Positions 1 through 9,046 of a stretch of 64,000 bases of DNA are shown here, one piece after another. The notes beneath the pieces are model-generated. The model worked only from the letters and a program-made list of their open reading frames with translations. It had not been told where the DNA came from and ran no database searches. How positions within the stretch are numbered: the stretch's first letter is position 1; each line of letters begins with the position of its first letter. This DNA comes from Paracoccus onubensis (GTDB taxonomy: Bacteria; Pseudomonadota; Alphaproteobacteria; Rhodobacterales; Rhodobacteraceae), in contig NZ_QZCG01000014.1 in the NCBI RefSeq assembly GCF_003591515.1, positions 81,141-145,140 on the forward strand. The letters are read 5' to 3'. The position numbers and the translations under genes were made by a program.

Positions 1-560
1 GCGGTGATGTTACGCGGATCTTCCATCATATGGGTCAGGAATTCGCGGAACAGCGCGTTATACATCTGATCCACCTCCAGATCCCGCTGACGCACATCCT
101 CGGCCAGATCGCCATCGCGGCGGATATAGCTGTCAAGCGCGTCCTGAAGCATTTTGCTGACCGCCTGGGACATGCGGCGGATCGCCATGCCCGAGCCATC
201 GATTACCGGCATCTGGGTCAGGACATCGGTCCGCTTGGCCATGTTCTTGGCATAATCGCCCACACGCTCCAGCGAAGCCGAGATTTTCATCACTGCCAGC
301 ACCATGCGCAGATCGGTGGCGGTCGGCGCACGCAGGGCGATCAGCCGGGCGGCATCCTCGTTGATCTGCAATTCAAGCGTGTCGATGGCCGCATCGCGAC
401 GGCGCACCTCTTCCGCCAGTTCCTCGTCCCGGGTTTCAAGCGCCGTCGCCGCATCCGCGATAGCAACCTCCACCATGCCTCCCATCTTGACGACCTGAGC
501 CTGAATCGTCTCCAGGTCGCGATCGAACGCAGAAGATATATGTTTGTCGCGGTTAATCAT
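1..560 (-). CDS. phoU: Phosphate transport regulator PhoU (3' end outside window)
   Basis: The reading frame starts at the ATG complementary to 558-560 and runs off the left edge, so about 186 N-terminal residues are visible of a protein that is usually 230-240 residues. It shows the PhoU helical repeats: an N-terminal segment beginning MINRDKHISSAFDRDL, the stretch LRAPTATDLRMVLAVMKI with the E..GDYA metal-binding motif after it, and the start of a second repeat. PhoU is known to couple the Pst transporter to the PhoR/PhoB two-component system and to hold the Pho regulon off when phosphate is plentiful. It is the last gene of the pst operon, 18 bases after pstB, behind a good AGGAGG site at 566-572. 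Confidence 0.95.
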   Translation of the reverse strand, partial: MINRDKHISSAFDRDLETIQAQVVKMGGMVEVAIADAATALETRDEELAEEVRRRDAAIDTLELQINEDAARLIALRAPTATDLRMVLAVMKISASLERVGDYAKNMAKRTDVLTQMPVIDGSGMAIRRMSQAVSKMLQDALDSYIRRDGDLAEDVRQRDLEVDQMYNALFREFLTHMMEDPRNIT

Positions 561-578
561 TCCTGCCTCCTCCGGGCG

Positions 579-1376
579 TCAGCCAATCCGGCCCGAGATA
601 TAAGATTCGGTCCGACTATCCTGCGGATTTGTAAAAATATCATCGGTACTTCCATATTCGACCAGATTCCCCAGATGGAAGAATGCGGTTTTCTGGCTGA
701 CACGGGCGGCCTGCTGCATCGAGTGGGTCACGATCACCACCGAGAAATTCTCGCGCAGCTGATCGATCAGTTCCTCGACCTGGCTGGTCGCGATCGGGTC
801 CAGAGCCGAACATGGCTCATCCATCAGCAGCACCTCGGGAGCGGTCGCCACGGCGCGGGCGATGCACAGGCGCTGCTGCTGACCGCCCGACAATCCGGTG
901 CCGGGTTCATGCAGCCGGTCCTTGACCTCGTTCCACAATGCCGCGCCGCGCAGGGATTTCTCGACAATCTCATCCAGTTCGGCCTTGTTGCGGGACAAGC
1001 CGTGAATGCGGGGGCCGTAAGCCACATTGTCATAGATCGATTTCGGGAACGGGTTCGGCTTCTGGAACACCATTCCGACCTTCGCCCGAAGCTGCACGGG
1101 ATCGACGCGGCGATCATAAACGTCCTCGCCGTCCAGCAATATTCGTCCTTCGATCCGGGCAATCGGGATGGTGTCGTTCATCCGGTTGATACAGCGAAGA
1201 AATGTCGATTTCCCGCAACCTGAAGGTCCGATAAATGCGGTGACGGTCTTATCGAGGATCTCGACATCCACATCCTTGATGGCATGTTTATCGCCATAAT
1301 AGACCTGAACCTTGCTGGCAGAGATTTTGATATCCTGTTGCGTCACGGCGCGCTCCGCTCGGTTGATGTCATACAT
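579..1376 (-). CDS. pstB: Phosphate ABC transporter ATPase PstB
   Basis: This 265-residue cytoplasmic ATPase would energise high-affinity phosphate import with PstC, PstA and PstS. The sequence shows Walker A (GPSGCGKST, about residue 51), the PstB-typical FQKPNPFPKSIYDNVAYG Q-loop region, the signature LSGGQQQR, Walker B LLMDEPCSALDP and the switch histidine in VTHSMQQA. Length is normal for PstB. The start is supported by a GGAGC ribosome site seven bases upstream. It follows pstA by 21 bases, inside the pstSCAB-phoU operon. Confidence 0.97.
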   Translation of the reverse strand: MYDINRAERAVTQQDIKISASKVQVYYGDKHAIKDVDVEILDKTVTAFIGPSGCGKSTFLRCINRMNDTIPIARIEGRILLDGEDVYDRRVDPVQLRAKVGMVFQKPNPFPKSIYDNVAYGPRIHGLSRNKAELDEIVEKSLRGAALWNEVKDRLHEPGTGLSGGQQQRLCIARAVATAPEVLLMDEPCSALDPIATSQVEELIDQLRENFSVVIVTHSMQQAARVSQKTAFFHLGNLVEYGSTDDIFTNPQDSRTESYISGRIG

Positions 1377-1397
1377 ATTTATGCTCCTTTCGCCGTA

Positions 1398-2747
1398 TTA
1401 CCAACGACGCTCGAACCGGCGGCGCAGGAAGATGGCCAGCAAGTTCATGCAGAAAAGAAAGATCAGGAGCACGATGATCGCGCCCGAGGCCCGCTCGATA
1501 AAGGCCGGATCGGCGCGCTGCGTCCAGTTATAGACCTGCACCGGCAGGGCCGAGGCCGGATCCCACAGCCCCTCCGGGGGCGCTGCGGGAAACTCCCGGA
1601 CGAAGGCGACCATGCCGATCAGCAGCAGGGGCGCGGTTTCACCCAAAGCCTGCGCCAGCCCGATGATGGTCCCGGTCAGGATGCCCGGCATGGCCAGCGG
1701 CAGGACATGATGGAAGATCGACTGCATCTTGGACGCGCCCACACCAAGCGCCGCATCCCGGATCGAGGGTGGCACGGATTTGAGCGCGGCACGGGTCGAG
1801 ATAATGATCGTCGGCAGCGTCATCAGCGTCAGAACCAGCCCGCCGACGATAGGCGCGGATTGCGGCAGCCCGACGAAATTGATGAAGGCGGCAAGGCCAA
1901 GGATACCGAAAACGATGGACGGTACCGCGGCAAGATTCGAGATATTCACCTCGATCATATCGGTCCAGCGGTTCTGCGGCGCGAATTCCTCAAGATAGAT
2001 CGAGGCGGCGACACCGATCGGCACGGCAAGGAACAGCACCACCAGCATCATATAGGCCGAGCCGATAATCGCCACGCCCACGCCCGCAGCTTCCGGCCTT
2101 TGGTCCGAGGCGTCGGGATTGGTGATGAAATTCCAGTTGAAGCGGGTCACCAACTCGCCCTGCTCCTTCAGTGCGTCGGCAAGCTGAAGCTGCTGGGGCG
2201 AGGTGTTGGCATCCCTCGCAGCGCTTTCCATCGAGACGCGCCCCTTGAAATAGCCATCCACCCGGCCATTCACCAGAACGTTGAAATCCACTGTCTGGCC
2301 AACCTGCTCGGGGTTCGCCAGCACGTGATTGCGAAGCTGGGCCGAGGCCTCTTTCGAGATCAGGTTGCTGGTATCCGAGCTCGTCAGTCCCTCGATTGCG
2401 ATGCCGCTATCGGCAACCGCGGTTTCAACCGCCTTGTCCAGAACCTTGCCATAGGACAGGGTCAGAACCTTGGACATTTCGGCCGGATCGCGGTTACCGT
2501 TCGGATCCAGCGTTTCGGCATCAAGCGCGACCGGGATCGACAGGTAACTTTGCCGGAAGGCGCCTGCTCCATCCGAAACGATGGAGGTCAGCAAGATGAC
2601 AAGCGCGGCCATCGCGATCCCGATGGCAATCACGCCATACATGCGAAAGCGCTTTTCGGTAGCGTTGCGTTTCCGGGTGCGGGCATCCTGCGACAGCAGC
2701 GAATTGCTGCGCGGCTGAGCTTCGGAAGACATGGGAATATCGGTCAT
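1398..2747 (-). CDS. pstA: Phosphate ABC transporter permease PstA (long form)
   Basis: At 449 residues this is the long alphaproteobacterial PstA. One membrane helix near residues 37-58 is followed by about 150 residues of predicted periplasmic sequence (DUF3333-like region). Then comes the usual six-helix permease core from about residue 225, with the EAA loop seen in AALGVGASKMQSIFHHVLPLAMPGI. The classical E. coli protein lacks the periplasmic insert. The start codon overlaps the pstC stop by four bases (ATGA), which implies translational coupling. It would form the inner-membrane channel with PstC. Confidence 0.95.
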   Translation of the reverse strand: MTDIPMSSEAQPRSNSLLSQDARTRKRNATEKRFRMYGVIAIGIAMAALVILLTSIVSDGAGAFRQSYLSIPVALDAETLDPNGNRDPAEMSKVLTLSYGKVLDKAVETAVADSGIAIEGLTSSDTSNLISKEASAQLRNHVLANPEQVGQTVDFNVLVNGRVDGYFKGRVSMESAARDANTSPQQLQLADALKEQGELVTRFNWNFITNPDASDQRPEAAGVGVAIIGSAYMMLVVLFLAVPIGVAASIYLEEFAPQNRWTDMIEVNISNLAAVPSIVFGILGLAAFINFVGLPQSAPIVGGLVLTLMTLPTIIISTRAALKSVPPSIRDAALGVGASKMQSIFHHVLPLAMPGILTGTIIGLAQALGETAPLLLIGMVAFVREFPAAPPEGLWDPASALPVQVYNWTQRADPAFIERASGAIIVLLIFLFCMNLLAIFLRRRFERRW

Positions 2748-3949
2748 TCGTACTGCTCCCGGTATTTGCGCACGATGTAAAGCGCGACAACGTTCAGCCC
2801 CAGAGTGATCACGAACAGCGTCAGACCCAGCGCGAAGGCAACCAGGGTCTCCGGCGCTGCGAAATCGTTGTCTCCGGTCAACTGGCTGACGATCTTGACG
2901 GTGATCGTCGTCATCGCCTCGAACGGGTTAAGCCCCAGTCTGGCGGCAGCCCCGGCACCCAACACCACGATCATGGTTTCCCCGATGGCGCGGCTGGCGG
3001 CCAGAAGAACCGCGCCCACGACACCGGGAAGTGCTGCGGGCAGGACCACCTGCTTGATCGTCTCGGACGGGGTCGAGCCAAGTCCAAGCGCCCCGTCGCG
3101 CATGGATTGCGGCACGGCATTGATAATGTCATCCGACAGCGAACTGACAAAGGGGATCAGCATGATGCCCATGACCAGCCCGGCGGTCAGCACGGAAGAG
3201 CCGGAACTTCCCAGCCCCAATGGTTGCGCGAAGTAATCGCGCAGCATCGGGCCTACGGTGATCAATGCGAAAAGGCCGTAAACGATGGTCGGGATACCGG
3301 CGAGAATCTCGATGGCGGGTTTTGCGATGCCGCGTACGCGTTTGCTGGCATATTCCGACATGTAAATGGCCGCGAACATCCCGATCGGCACCGCAACCAC
3401 AAGCGCGATGAAACTGATATACAGCGTGCCCCACAGCAAAGGCAGGATGCCCAGATTGGAATTGCCCTGAAAGCGGGGGGTCCAGTTGAGGCCAAAGAAG
3501 AATTCGGTCCAGCTGTATTTCTGAAAGAAATGTCCGGTCTCGAAGATCAGCGACAGCACAATCCCGGCGGTGGTCAGAATTGCGATGGACGAGCAGAATA
3601 TCAAAAAGCCCTGCACGATCTTTTCGACCACGTTGCGGGCGCGAAAATCGGTATTGATGCGCGTCACGCCCCAGCCAAGCCCGGCAACCGAAGCCGCCAG
3701 CGCAAGCAGCCCGGCGAAACCGGTCGCCTCCGGGGGAAATACCTTCGCCATGCGCAGAACCGATGCGAGCATCAACACGACGATGGCCGGGGTCAGCGTG
3801 GTCAGTGCAACGCTGGCGCCGTGATAGCCTGGCCGGCTATGCAGCTTGCGGATATCCGTGCCGGCAGAGGCAAATGCCCGGCTGCGCCCGATGACATAAC
3901 CGGCGACGGCCAAGGCCAGACTGACAAGCAATGCCCATGAAAGCGGCAT
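2744..3949 (-). CDS. pstC: Phosphate ABC transporter permease PstC
   Basis: This 401-residue integral membrane protein has about eight hydrophobic segments. The first ones (residues 5-100) extend beyond the usual six-helix permease fold, as in other long alphaproteobacterial PstC proteins. The core contains FFFGLNWTP near residue 150 and the EAA motif GALGLGSTPSETIKQVVLPAALPG. It pairs with PstA to form the phosphate channel. It lies 72 bases after pstS and overlaps pstA by four bases. Confidence 0.95.
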   Translation of the reverse strand: MPLSWALLVSLALAVAGYVIGRSRAFASAGTDIRKLHSRPGYHGASVALTTLTPAIVVLMLASVLRMAKVFPPEATGFAGLLALAASVAGLGWGVTRINTDFRARNVVEKIVQGFLIFCSSIAILTTAGIVLSLIFETGHFFQKYSWTEFFFGLNWTPRFQGNSNLGILPLLWGTLYISFIALVVAVPIGMFAAIYMSEYASKRVRGIAKPAIEILAGIPTIVYGLFALITVGPMLRDYFAQPLGLGSSGSSVLTAGLVMGIMLIPFVSSLSDDIINAVPQSMRDGALGLGSTPSETIKQVVLPAALPGVVGAVLLAASRAIGETMIVVLGAGAAARLGLNPFEAMTTITVKIVSQLTGDNDFAAPETLVAFALGLTLFVITLGLNVVALYIVRKYREQYE

Positions 3950-4021
3950 CTGATCTTCCTTGCGTCAGGGGTAAGGGAGAAAGCGGGCGGCGCGAAATGT
4001 TCCGCGCCGCCGCGATACTCA

Positions 4022-5053
4022 TTACTCGGACAGCGTGGTTTCGTTCGCCACGGCTTCCTGGACCGATGCCAATTCGGGATCGGCGACCAGACCGTATTGC
4101 GCCAGAGGACCTTCCGGCCCGGCCAGCTCATCAGCGACGAAGAACTCCGCATATTCCTTCAGGCCGGGAATCTCGCCGATATGCGCTTTCTTGACATAGA
4201 AGAACAGCGGGCGCGAAACCGGATATTCACCCGAAGCGATGGTTTCGGTGGAGGGTGTGACACCCGACATCGTCGCCACTTTCAGCTTGTCGGTGTTGTT
4301 TTCATAGAAGGACAAACCGAACACGCCGATCCCGTTGGGATCGCTTTCGATACGGGCAAGGGTCTCGGTATAGTCGCCGTCGATATCAACCGATTTGCCG
4401 TCGGTGCGCAGCGTCATGCAGGCTTCCTCGGCCTTGTCTTCATCGCCCATTTCGGCGGCAAAGACTTCCATTGCGCCCGATTCCTCACAACCGGCAAGGA
4501 TGACCTTTTCTTCGAAGACTTCGCGGGTGCCGTGCTTGGTGCCGGGCACGAAAGCAAGGATGGCCTGCTCCGGCAGTTCCGGGTTCACTTCATTCCAGTT
4601 GGCGGCGGTATTGTCGACGATCGCGCCATCCTTGACGACCTTGGCCGACAGGGCGTTGAACCAATCAGCCGGGGTAAAGGCGAAATCGGGGCCGCTGGAC
4701 TGGTTCGCGAAGACGATCCCGTCATAGCCGATGCGGACTTCCATGATGTCGGTCACGCCATTGGCGGTACAGGCTTCGATCTCGCTCTCCTTGATGGGGC
4801 GGCTGGCATTGGCGATATCGACGGTATTCTCGCCCACGCCTTCGCAGAATTTCTTGAGGCCTGCGGACGAACCACCGGATTCCACGACCGGGGTCGGGAA
4901 ATCGGTATTCTCACCGAAAGCTTCTGCGACGATCGTGGCATAAGGCAGCACCGTCGAAGAGCCCGCGATCTGGATCTGGTCGCGGGCGGCGGCGGCGGTT
5001 GCGGACAATGCGACTACGGACAACGCCGTTGCCGTAAGACCAAAGGGTTTCAT
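4022..5053 (-). CDS. pstS: Periplasmic phosphate-binding protein PstS
   Basis: The 343-residue protein has a signal peptide (MKPFGLTATALSVVALSATAAA) and the phosphate-binding motif AGSSTVLPYA directly after it, with further PstS blocks SGGSSAGLKKFC, VFANQSSGPDF and SDPNGIGVFGLSFY. It captures phosphate in the periplasm for PstCAB. The frame stays open upstream to 5206. The ATG at 5053 was chosen because it begins the signal peptide and has an AGGAAG ribosome site eight bases upstream. It is the first gene of the operon and lies behind a Pho box. Confidence 0.96.
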   Translation of the reverse strand: MKPFGLTATALSVVALSATAAAARDQIQIAGSSTVLPYATIVAEAFGENTDFPTPVVESGGSSAGLKKFCEGVGENTVDIANASRPIKESEIEACTANGVTDIMEVRIGYDGIVFANQSSGPDFAFTPADWFNALSAKVVKDGAIVDNTAANWNEVNPELPEQAILAFVPGTKHGTREVFEEKVILAGCEESGAMEVFAAEMGDEDKAEEACMTLRTDGKSVDIDGDYTETLARIESDPNGIGVFGLSFYENNTDKLKVATMSGVTPSTETIASGEYPVSRPLFFYVKKAHIGEIPGLKEYAEFFVADELAGPEGPLAQYGLVADPELASVQEAVANETTLSE

Positions 5054-5109
5054 GTGGCAGCTTCCTGTATTGGTATGAATTCTAGCGATCCCGGACCTAG
5101 ACCCTGACA

Positions 5110-5149
5110 ATGACCGTTTCACGACGATTTTATGACATTTTTGTAACAA
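5110..5149 (-). promoter_or_regulatory. Pho box array upstream of pstS
   Basis: Read on the minus strand, four 7-mers follow each other with 4-base A-rich spacers: TTGTTAC, ATGTCAT, TCGTCGT and CGGTCAT. The spacing of 11 bases and the GTCAT core match the direct repeats bound by PhoB. The array ends about 57 bases before the pstS ATG, a suitable distance for an activator site overlapping the -35 region. It implies induction of the whole pst operon in phosphate starvation. Confidence 0.8.
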
Positions 5150-5301
5150 GCCCCTCCGGAAACAGTGGTCCTGGAATGCCGCGCGATTTCGATTCCGGCC
5201 CGACACCAGATCGAATCACCTACTTTGGCGACGGAAAAACCATGGAAATTTGCTGAAAACGCTTCAGGACAACAATTAACTAACTGAAAATAATATAAAA
5301 C

Positions 5302-5333
5302 AATCACGATTAAAATGGGCGTGATTTTTTTCT
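5302..5333. terminator. Hairpin with T run in the pstS upstream gap
   Basis: Stem AATCACG/CGTGATT with an 11-base loop is followed by seven T on the plus strand. It sits in an unusually AT-rich stretch (about 5240-5370). No plus-strand gene ends just before it, so its target is unclear. It could insulate the next gene, or close a small RNA that cannot be defined from sequence alone. Nothing else in 5150-5330 was recognised. Confidence 0.35.
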
Positions 5334-5361
5334 TGTAAAACACGACAAACTTTGTTGTAAT
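5333..5361 (+). promoter_or_regulatory. Putative promoter of the small protein gene at 5480
   Basis: A TTGTAA -35 (5333-5338) and TGTAAT -10 (5356-5361) are separated by 17 bases. They lie about 120 bases before the start codon at 5480. An inverted repeat (CTCGTGT/ACACGAG, 5363-5387) follows directly and could be an operator or a leader hairpin. Confidence 0.4.
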
Positions 5362-5479
5362 TCTCGTGTCAGAAGGCGTCACACGAGAGTTGGCGGCAAG
5401 GGCTTCCTTCACACCCTGCCGTCTGGTCCGTCCCGCCCCTCCGACATGAACTCACTTGGGGTCAGAAGAGGAGGTCCCG

Positions 5480-5782
5480 ATGTATCGCACCGTTAAGACC
5501 GGTACCCATGCACTCGCTCAGGGTACATTCGTTCGCCGTCACGCTGACGGCCAGGTCGAAATCAACCTTGGCGACAGGCATGTCATCGGCTGGCCCGTCG
5601 GCGCAACGTCCGAATGCGCCGGTCAACAGCATGTCATCGCACGGCTGTTTGGCACGGGCTATTGGCGCGGCGGCCTGTTCGCTGCCGTGACGGCGTTGGG
5701 CTTAGGGCTTTCATTCCTGTCTGGTATGACTGCGCAGGCGGAGTTCCTGAATGCTCCGGATAGCCTGACCCATAATTTCTGA
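5480..5782 (+). CDS. Small protein of unknown function with one C-terminal membrane segment
   Basis: The 100-residue product was not recognised. Residues 1-60 are polar and beta-rich by eye, with the segment HADGQVEINLGDRHVIGWPV. A hydrophobic stretch of about 20 residues (GGLFAAVTALGLGLSFLSGM) follows, and the tail ends SLTHNF. The start is fixed by the strong site AGAGGAGG at -14 to -7. The frame extends upstream by eight codons to 5456, but that start lacks a ribosome site. The gene stands alone between divergent pstS and cobS and ends 80 bases before a strong terminator. A peripheral or single-pass inner membrane protein is the most that can be inferred. Confidence 0.7.
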   Translation: MYRTVKTGTHALAQGTFVRRHADGQVEINLGDRHVIGWPVGATSECAGQQHVIARLFGTGYWRGGLFAAVTALGLGLSFLSGMTAQAEFLNAPDSLTHNF

Positions 5783-5861
5783 CAAAAACTTAACAAGTTG
5801 CGCGGGGAATATATAGCTCCATAATATATCTCCGACGCATTGTATCTTCCACGCTTCCCGG

Positions 5862-5899
5862 CCCGTCAGGCGCATGATCGCGCCTGGCGGGTTTTTTGT
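5862..5899 (+). terminator. Rho-independent terminator
   Basis: A 12-base stem (CCCGTCAGGCGC / GCGCCTGGCGGG, one T-G pair) with a 6-base loop is followed by TTTTTT. It would end the transcript of the gene at 5480-5782. The remaining 190 bases to cobS contain nothing that could be identified; no cobalamin riboswitch is visible there. Confidence 0.85.
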
Positions 5900-6093
5900 T
5901 GCCCCCAATCCCCTGCCCGCGCTTGCCCGATAGCCCGCGCCGGACCGGACGGACGCCAGGCCCGCACATCTTGCCTTCCCGGTTTTCCGGCGCGACATTG
6001 GGAAAATCAAAGCGCTTCACCGGCGATCCCCGGCTTGCACAAGCCGGGGGAATGCGCAATCAAGGCGCGGATGCGAGGAAAAGGGCCAATGCG

Positions 6094-7065
6094 ATGCTGG
6101 ATATGAATGCCAAACCCACAGAAGAGATCGACCTGCGCGAGGTATTCGGTCTGGACAGCGACATGAAGGTCAAGGGTTTTGCGGACCGCAGCGAACGCGT
6201 GCCCGATATCGACAGCACCTATAAATTCGACCCGGACACCACGCTCGCGATTCTGGCGGGATTTGCCTATAATCGCCGGGTAATGGTGCAGGGCTATCAC
6301 GGCACCGGCAAATCGACTCATATCGAACAGATCGCCGCGCGTCTGAACTGGCCATGCGTACGGGTAAATCTGGACAGCCATGTCAGCCGGATCGACCTGA
6401 TCGGCAAGGATGCGATCAAACTGGTCGATGGCAAGCAGGTCACGGTTTTCCACGAGGGCATCCTGCCCTGGGCTCTGCGCAACCCGACCGCGATTGTCTT
6501 TGACGAATATGACGCCGGGCGCGCCGATGTGATGTTCGTGATCCAGCGCGTGCTGGAGGCTGACGGCAAACTGACCCTTCTGGACCAGAACGAAGTGATC
6601 ACGCCGAACCCCTATTTCCGGCTGTTCGCGACCTCGAACACCGTGGGTTTGGGCGACACCACCGGCCTGTATCACGGCACGCAGCAGATCAACCAGGGTC
6701 AGATGGACCGCTGGTCGCTGGTCTCGACGCTGAACTATCTCAGCCATGATGCCGAGGCGGCGATCGTGCTGGCCAAGAACCCGAATTACAATAATGAAAA
6801 GGGCCGCAAGGTGATCGGCCAGATGGTGACACTCGCCGATCTGACCCGGACAGCCTTCATGCAGGGCGACCTGTCGACCGTGATGTCGCCGCGCACGGTG
6901 ATCACATGGGCGCAGAATGCACGGATCTTCGACAATGTCGGCTATGCGTTCCGCCTGACCTTCCTGAACAAATGCGACGAGCTGGAACGGCAGACCGTGG
7001 CCGAATTCTACCAGCGCCTGTTCGACGAGGAATTGCCCGAGAGTGTGGTGACGCAGGCGGGGTGA
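6094..7065 (+). CDS. cobS: Cobaltochelatase subunit CobS
   Basis: This 323-residue AAA+ ATPase belongs to the aerobic cobalt chelatase CobNST, which inserts cobalt into hydrogenobyrinic acid a,c-diamide during vitamin B12 synthesis. The conserved CobS N-terminus LDSDMKVKGFADR is present, as are Walker A GYHGTGKS, Walker B IVFDEYDAG and the sensor region FRLFATSNTVGLGDTTG. The ATG at 6094 gives the standard CobS length; the frame is open upstream to 5896 without family similarity. A GGAAAAGG stretch precedes the start. It lies 85 bases before cobT, its partner. cobN is not in this window. Confidence 0.96.
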   Translation: MLDMNAKPTEEIDLREVFGLDSDMKVKGFADRSERVPDIDSTYKFDPDTTLAILAGFAYNRRVMVQGYHGTGKSTHIEQIAARLNWPCVRVNLDSHVSRIDLIGKDAIKLVDGKQVTVFHEGILPWALRNPTAIVFDEYDAGRADVMFVIQRVLEADGKLTLLDQNEVITPNPYFRLFATSNTVGLGDTTGLYHGTQQINQGQMDRWSLVSTLNYLSHDAEAAIVLAKNPNYNNEKGRKVIGQMVTLADLTRTAFMQGDLSTVMSPRTVITWAQNARIFDNVGYAFRLTFLNKCDELERQTVAEFYQRLFDEELPESVVTQAG

Positions 7066-7150
7066 CGCGCAGGATTTTGATAAAGCGGTGTGCGGGCGGG
7101 CGCTTGCCCGCTACACTGCCGGAACTGGCCAGATATCGTTAGGACACCGG

Positions 7151-9019
7151 ATGAAAAACTCCGACAACCCCGCCGATCCGTTCAAGAAAGCTCTGACCGA
7201 GGCCACCCGCGCCCTCGCGGATGAGCGTGAGTTGAACGTGACCTTCAGTGCCGATCCCGCAGGGGTTTCGGGCGATACGATGCGGCTGCCTCAGATCAGC
7301 CGCCGGATGGGGCGCGACGAGATCCTTCTGGCGCGGGGCGCGGCGGATGCGCTTGCGATGCGGATGCGTCATCACGACACCGCAACCCATTCGAAATTCG
7401 CCCCTGCCGGACCGATGGCCAAGGAACTCTACGAAGCGCTGGAAACCGCCCGTTGCGAGGCGCTGGGCGCGCGCGACATGCCCGGCGCATTGTCCAATAT
7501 CGATCACAAGATCGGCGCCGATGCCGAGAAAAAGGGCTATGCGAATATCAAGGCCCCGTCCGATGCGCCGCTGTCAGTGGCTGCGGGATATATCCTGCGG
7601 CAGGCGGCGACGGGGCGTGCCCTGCCCCGGGGCGCGCAAAATGTCGCCGATCTGTGGCGGCCATTCGTGGAACAGCAGGCGGGCGATACGCTGGCCGATG
7701 TGCAGGAGGTTCTGGCCGATCAGGCAGCCTTTGCACGGCTGTCGCGCCGGGTCATCAGCGATCTGGGTTATGGCGATCAGCTGGGTGAGGATCCGGACGC
7801 GCCCGAAGAAGACGATCCCGACGAAAACGCCGAGCAGGACGAGGAATCCGGCGACAACCAGTCCCGCGATCAGGACGATGGCGAGGATGCCGAAAGCTCG
7901 CCCGAACGCAGTCAGGAACAACAGCAGGACGAACGGCAGGCTCAGGTCAGCATGGACGACCAGTCCGAAGAGCAACTGACCGACGAAGCCGAGATGCCCG
8001 AGGCAGAAACGCCCCCCGACCTGCCCTCTCCAGTCAGCGAGGCGTCACCCGATTACAAGGTCTTCACCCAGCAATGGGACGAGGATATCCGCGCCGAGGA
8101 ACTGGCAGAACCCGCCGAACTGGAACGGCTGCGCGCCTATCTGGACAAGCAGCTTGAACCCCTGCGCGGCGCGGTTAGCCGGTTGGCGAATAAATTGCAG
8201 CGGCGCTTGCAGGCGCAACAGAACCGAAGCTGGGAATTCGACAAGGAAGAGGGCGTTCTGGATGCCGGGCGTCTGGCCCGCGTCGTCGCCAATCCGACCA
8301 CACCGCTAAGCTTCAAGGTCGAGAAGGACATGGAGTTCCGCGATACCGTCGTGACCTTGCTTCTGGACAATTCCGGCTCGATGCGCGGACGCCCGATCTC
8401 TATCGCGGCGATCTGTGCGGATGTTCTTGCGCAGACGCTGGAACGCTGCAGCGTCAAGGTCGAGATCCTGGGCTTCACCACCCGCGCCTGGAAGGGCGGG
8501 CAGGCGCGCGAGGCGTGGCTGCAAGCGAACCGCCCTGCCAATCCCGGACGCCTGAACGACCTGCGTCACATCATCTACAAGCCTGCCGATGCGCCATGGC
8601 GGCGGGTGCGGCCCAATCTTGGGCTGATGATGAAAGAGGGGCTGCTGAAAGAGAATATCGATGGCGAGGCGCTTGAATGGGCGCATAAACGGCTGGTCAA
8701 GCGCACCGAGGCGCGAAAAATCCTGATGGTGATCTCGGATGGTGCGCCGGTCGACGATTCCACGCTATCGGTAAATCCGGCGAATTATCTGGAAAAGCAT
8801 CTGCGCGACGTGATCGCCATGGTCGAGCGCAAGAAACTCGTCGAACTGCTGGCAATCGGCATCGGCCATGACGTGACCCGCTATTACGCGCGCGCCGTGA
8901 CGATCACGGATGCCGAACAGCTTGCGGGCGCAATCACCGAACAGCTTGCCTCCCTGTTCGATAGCGATCCGCGCAAACGGGCGCGTGTCATGGGAATTCA
9001 GAATATGCGCCGCGCCTGA
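7151..9019 (+). CDS. cobT: Cobaltochelatase subunit CobT
   Basis: The 622-residue CobT partners CobS in the chelatase's AAA+ motor. It has a conserved N-terminal domain, a very acidic, glutamine-rich linker (about residues 215-300, many D/E/Q runs), and a C-terminal von Willebrand A domain with the MIDAS motif DNSGSMRG near residue 406 and VISDGAPVDD near residue 530. The start at 7151 has AGGAC eight bases upstream; the frame runs upstream to 7088 without support. Its stop codon lies inside a terminator hairpin. Confidence 0.95.
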   Translation: MKNSDNPADPFKKALTEATRALADERELNVTFSADPAGVSGDTMRLPQISRRMGRDEILLARGAADALAMRMRHHDTATHSKFAPAGPMAKELYEALETARCEALGARDMPGALSNIDHKIGADAEKKGYANIKAPSDAPLSVAAGYILRQAATGRALPRGAQNVADLWRPFVEQQAGDTLADVQEVLADQAAFARLSRRVISDLGYGDQLGEDPDAPEEDDPDENAEQDEESGDNQSRDQDDGEDAESSPERSQEQQQDERQAQVSMDDQSEEQLTDEAEMPEAETPPDLPSPVSEASPDYKVFTQQWDEDIRAEELAEPAELERLRAYLDKQLEPLRGAVSRLANKLQRRLQAQQNRSWEFDKEEGVLDAGRLARVVANPTTPLSFKVEKDMEFRDTVVTLLLDNSGSMRGRPISIAAICADVLAQTLERCSVKVEILGFTTRAWKGGQAREAWLQANRPANPGRLNDLRHIIYKPADAPWRRVRPNLGLMMKEGLLKENIDGEALEWAHKRLVKRTEARKILMVISDGAPVDDSTLSVNPANYLEKHLRDVIAMVERKKLVELLAIGIGHDVTRYYARAVTITDAEQLAGAITEQLASLFDSDPRKRARVMGIQNMRRA

Positions 9020-9040
9020 TCCGGCGCGGCGCTTCGTTTC
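9007..9040 (+). terminator. Terminator overlapping the cobT stop codon
   Basis: A perfect 10-base GC stem, GCGCCGCGCC (9007-9016) and GGCGCGGCGC (9023-9032), has the TGA stop in its loop and is followed by TTCGTTTC. It fills most of the 27-base gap to the convergent Hint gene. Confidence 0.6.
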
Positions 9041-9046
9041 AAGGGA

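Noticed and set aside
1284..2780. Long plus-strand frame opposite pstA
   Set aside because: It is rich in Arg, Gln and His as expected of an antisense frame in GC-rich DNA and lies opposite a certain gene. Similar frames opposite pstC, the RND pump and thrS were rejected for the same reason.
5897..6093. Cobalamin riboswitch before cobS
   Set aside because: The gap was read for the conserved B12-box core and none was found; it is mostly GC-rich spacer after a terminator.
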